Source: an uncultured Pirellula sp. (lineage in GTDB: Bacteria > Planctomycetota > Planctomycetia > Pirellulales > Pirellulaceae). Taken from it: 64,000 nucleotides of DNA. Of the stretch, positions 62,392 to 64,000 are shown piece by piece; within the stretch, counting starts at the first letter, position 1; the number at the start of each line of letters is the position of its first letter. The notes beneath the pieces are model-generated. The model worked only from the letters and a program-made list of their open reading frames with translations, ran no database searches and was not told where the DNA came from. Location: contig CAIOHR010000114.1 of the NCBI GenBank assembly GCA_903858115.1, positions 62,001 to 126,000 of the forward strand. Direction: 5' to 3'. Made by a program: the position numbers and the translations under genes.

Positions 62392-62736
62392 ATGAGCCAT
62401 ACCCACGAAAACCACACGCACGTTCACGGCGCACAGTGTGGACACACCGCTATCAAGCACGGTGACCACGTCGACTTTCTACACGACGGTCATTTGCATC
62501 ATCAAACAAGTGCAGGTGTTGTAGAAGAGCACACGCTCGAAGTGACTAACACGAACCCAGCCAGTTGCACAGGCGGACATGTTTGCACCGGCCACGCTAC
62601 AGACCACGTTCACGGTCCAGGCTGTGGACACGAAGCGGTCCCGCACGGTGACCATGTCGATTACTTGGTAGATGGCCATCTCCATCACCAACACAATGGG
62701 CATTGCGATAATCACGGCCCTGTGAGTCTCGCATAG
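62392..62736 (+). CDS. histidine-rich, probable zinc-binding protein with duplicated module
   Basis: 114 residues, about a quarter of them His. Two copies of a module of about 30 residues: HVHGAQCGHTAIKHGDHVDF then LHDGHLHHQ, and HVHGPGCGHEAVPHGDHVDY then LVDGHLHHQ. Four Cys add to the metal-binding potential. No signal peptide, so probably cytoplasmic. A clear ribosome binding site (AGGAG) precedes it. Location directly after an SmtB-type repressor suggests a zinc store or chaperone made when zinc is high. Similar HGDHxDYLxDGHLHH proteins occur in other bacteria, as far as I know uncharacterised. Confidence 0.82.
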   Translation: MSHTHENHTHVHGAQCGHTAIKHGDHVDFLHDGHLHHQTSAGVVEEHTLEVTNTNPASCTGGHVCTGHATDHVHGPGCGHEAVPHGDHVDYLVDGHLHHQHNGHCDNHGPVSLA

Positions 62737-62840
62737 TTTCGTTCGACTGACGCACGCAGATATTTTGCGGAGACGTTGTCGTGCAACACGAGGCAATAGC
62801 TACACGGGGTGGGGTATTTTTATCGACCGCACCTCCTTCG

Positions 62841-64000
62841 CTACTTCTCTTTCGGCTCTGTCTTCTTTTTCGGCTCTGTCTTTTTCGGCTTAGTCTTCGT
62901 GCCCCCTGGGTAAGCTGGGATATGGAGTTCATTGCGTTTCAAGGCAACTAGCGTCGTGCTGCACCCGAGTTCCTTGGCTAACTCTGCATCCGACACGACT
63001 CCCATCTTCTTGATGATCTGTTCGGTCCAACGCAATTGGCTACGTCGGAGTACAGGGATTCCTAAACTCACCCGCTTTTGAGCAATGAATTGATACGAAA
63101 GTCCCAATTCCATGGCGAGTTCATCGTCTGGGATAGTGCCTAGTCGCTTTAAGTCCGATTTTTTCCATTCATAGGGACCGCTTGATTTGAAGGCAGGAAT
63201 CCCCATCTCGTTGCGTTTGTTACGAACGAACGTCGGAGAAACACTGAACCGTTTTGCCAATTCTCGGTCATCGACCGTGCCCAATGCACGAAGCTCTTCT
63301 TTTGACCATTGGCGGGTGTTTCGTTTGCATTGAGGGATTCCCAATGACTTGCGTTTGGCACTGACCGTCGATTGCGGATATCCCCATTGCCTAGCCAGAT
63401 GTTGATCGGGCTCTTTGCCTAAGAGTTCGATCTTGTCCTTGGTCCATCGGACTGTTGCTTTGCGGTCATAGGGCGCAATGCCGAGCGTCTGTCGACGATG
63501 CTTTACCTGCGTGGATGGAATATTGAATCGTCTTGCAACATCACCGTCGGATATGGTTCCCAACAAAGCTTCTTCTTCTTTTGTCCACGCGTGAAGCAAG
63601 GGTTTTTGATATTCAGCCAGAGGGATCCCGTGCAATGCTCGGTAAATTTGAATATGAGCACGCGAGACACCGAACTGGTCCGACAACTGCTTATCAGGGA
63701 TCTTTCCGATCACACTCCGAACATGGATTGGGAAATCGGGTTCTGGGTCCATGGCCGTTTTGCCAAAAGGTAGGATCCCTAGCGAAATGCGCTTCACCTT
63801 CACGCAAATATAGGACACGCCGTATTCACGCGCAATCGCACCATCGGGGAGCTCTCCAAGCTGGTTCAGCATTCCAGTCGTCCACTCCAACTCGGCGCCG
63901 GGTCTAAACGGATCTATCCCTAATGACATTCGATGTCGCGTGATCGTGCCAGGAGTCACCCCCCAAAGTTGCGCCAAGCGAGTGTCCGGAACCGTTCCGA
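62841..64000 (-). CDS. protein of eight HTH-like ~46-residue repeats (5' end beyond the window)
   Basis: The frame is open through the right edge, so the start is outside; a TTG at 63977 lies inside a repeat and is not the start. Eight repeats follow the pattern LG-x-(I/V)-x-D-x-E-(L/V)-A-x-x-(F/L)-G-V-S-x3-V-x-x-K-R-x-x-L-G-I-P, for example LGTIPDDELAMELGLSYQFI followed by AQKRVSLGIPVL. A Trp-containing linker (W-T/K-x) joins units. Each looks like a homeodomain/HTH helix set. The tail is Lys/Glu/Pro-rich (KPKKTEPKKKTEPKEK). DNA binding is inferred; no partner domain is visible here. Confidence 0.75.
   Translation of the reverse strand, partial: GTVPDTRLAQLWGVTPGTITRHRMSLGIDPFRPGAELEWTTGMLNQLGELPDGAIAREYGVSYICVKVKRISLGILPFGKTAMDPEPDFPIHVRSVIGKIPDKQLSDQFGVSRAHIQIYRALHGIPLAEYQKPLLHAWTKEEEALLGTISDGDVARRFNIPSTQVKHRRQTLGIAPYDRKATVRWTKDKIELLGKEPDQHLARQWGYPQSTVSAKRKSLGIPQCKRNTRQWSKEELRALGTVDDRELAKRFSVSPTFVRNKRNEMGIPAFKSSGPYEWKKSDLKRLGTIPDDELAMELGLSYQFIAQKRVSLGIPVLRRSQLRWTEQIIKKMGVVSDAELAKELGCSTTLVALKRNELHIPAYPGGTKTKPKKTEPKKKTEPKEK

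Noticed and set aside
1..64000. tRNA and rRNA genes
   Set aside because: The intergenic gaps were read for T-loop words (GGTTCGAATCC-like) and cloverleaf pairing; none was convincing. A tRNA-finding program would be decisive.

Overview
The window looks like chromosomal DNA of a planctomycete, probably of the Pirellulaceae/Rhodopirellula type. The evidence is lineage-typical protein families: DUF1559 pseudopilin-like proteins (61-style H-x9-DG ends), DUF1549/DUF1553 plus planctomycete cytochrome c, DUF1501, DUF1552, a BBP7 outer-membrane barrel, a secreted DUF11 repeat protein with an LEPR-like N-terminal motif, an ECF sigma factor with a FecR-type partner, and an S13-S11-RpoA-L17 cluster without S4. 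No rRNA, tRNA, CRISPR array or phage was recognised by eye.

Layout. 1-3.2 kb (minus): start of a PQQ-repeat beta-propeller protein, pyruvate kinase, and an MDR-family quinone oxidoreductase. 3.3-9.6 kb (plus): a secreted unknown followed by three trypsin/HtrA-like paralogues. Only the first keeps the H/D/S triad. The other two are pseudoproteases, and the last carries a degenerate alpha/beta-hydrolase-like tail. 9.6-15.5 kb (minus): uracil phosphoribosyltransferase, a 1154-residue repeat protein with six EF-hand-like loops, and BBP7. 15.9-18.7 kb (minus): a compact unit of Nudix hydrolase, unknown 449-residue protein (possibly SLOG/DprA-like), small unknown, and macro domain protein, the best candidate for an undescribed nucleotide/ADP-ribose system. 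18.9-25.8 kb: a SWIM/SNF2 helicase, DUF2617, glycogen synthase and a GalT-like nucleotidyltransferase. 25.9-30.2 kb (minus): an RND efflux pump and its adaptor.

30.2-32.7 kb is mobile DNA: an IS66 remnant, a Y1/RAYT-type transposase flanked by a perfect 17-bp inverted repeat, and a 144-bp direct repeat. 32.7-35.4 kb: a SMUG1-type uracil-DNA glycosylase, a YhaM-type exoribonuclease and an ABC-2 permease. 35.4-38.1 kb is the alpha operon. 38.3-41.4 kb: hydroxyacyl-CoA dehydrogenase-like protein, unknown, tetrahaem cytochrome, YpsA-like protein. 41.8-43.8 kb is leuA preceded by what reads as a complete transcription attenuator: promoter, Leu-rich leader peptide, and pause, antiterminator and terminator hairpins. 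43.8-46.2 kb: AlkD-like protein, Rossmann protein, tandem-ACT protein.

46.4-50.7 kb is decaying. It holds a twice-frameshifted gene and a gene fused by deletion (haem-motif N-terminus joined to DUF1552), which is split by a 1.7-kb IS with clear inverted repeats and a target duplication. 50.8-59.9 kb is a surface-protein cluster: ECF sigma and FecR on minus; DUF1559, lipoprotein, PSCyt1/DUF1549/DUF1553, DUF1501 and TspO on plus. 59.9-61.7 kb (minus) is a second DUF1559/lipoprotein pair followed by two gene stumps. 61.8-62.7 kb holds a Fur-like box, then an SmtB-type ArsR repressor with a histidine-rich metal-binding protein. The window ends in a protein built of eight ~46-residue HTH-like repeats, running off the right edge.
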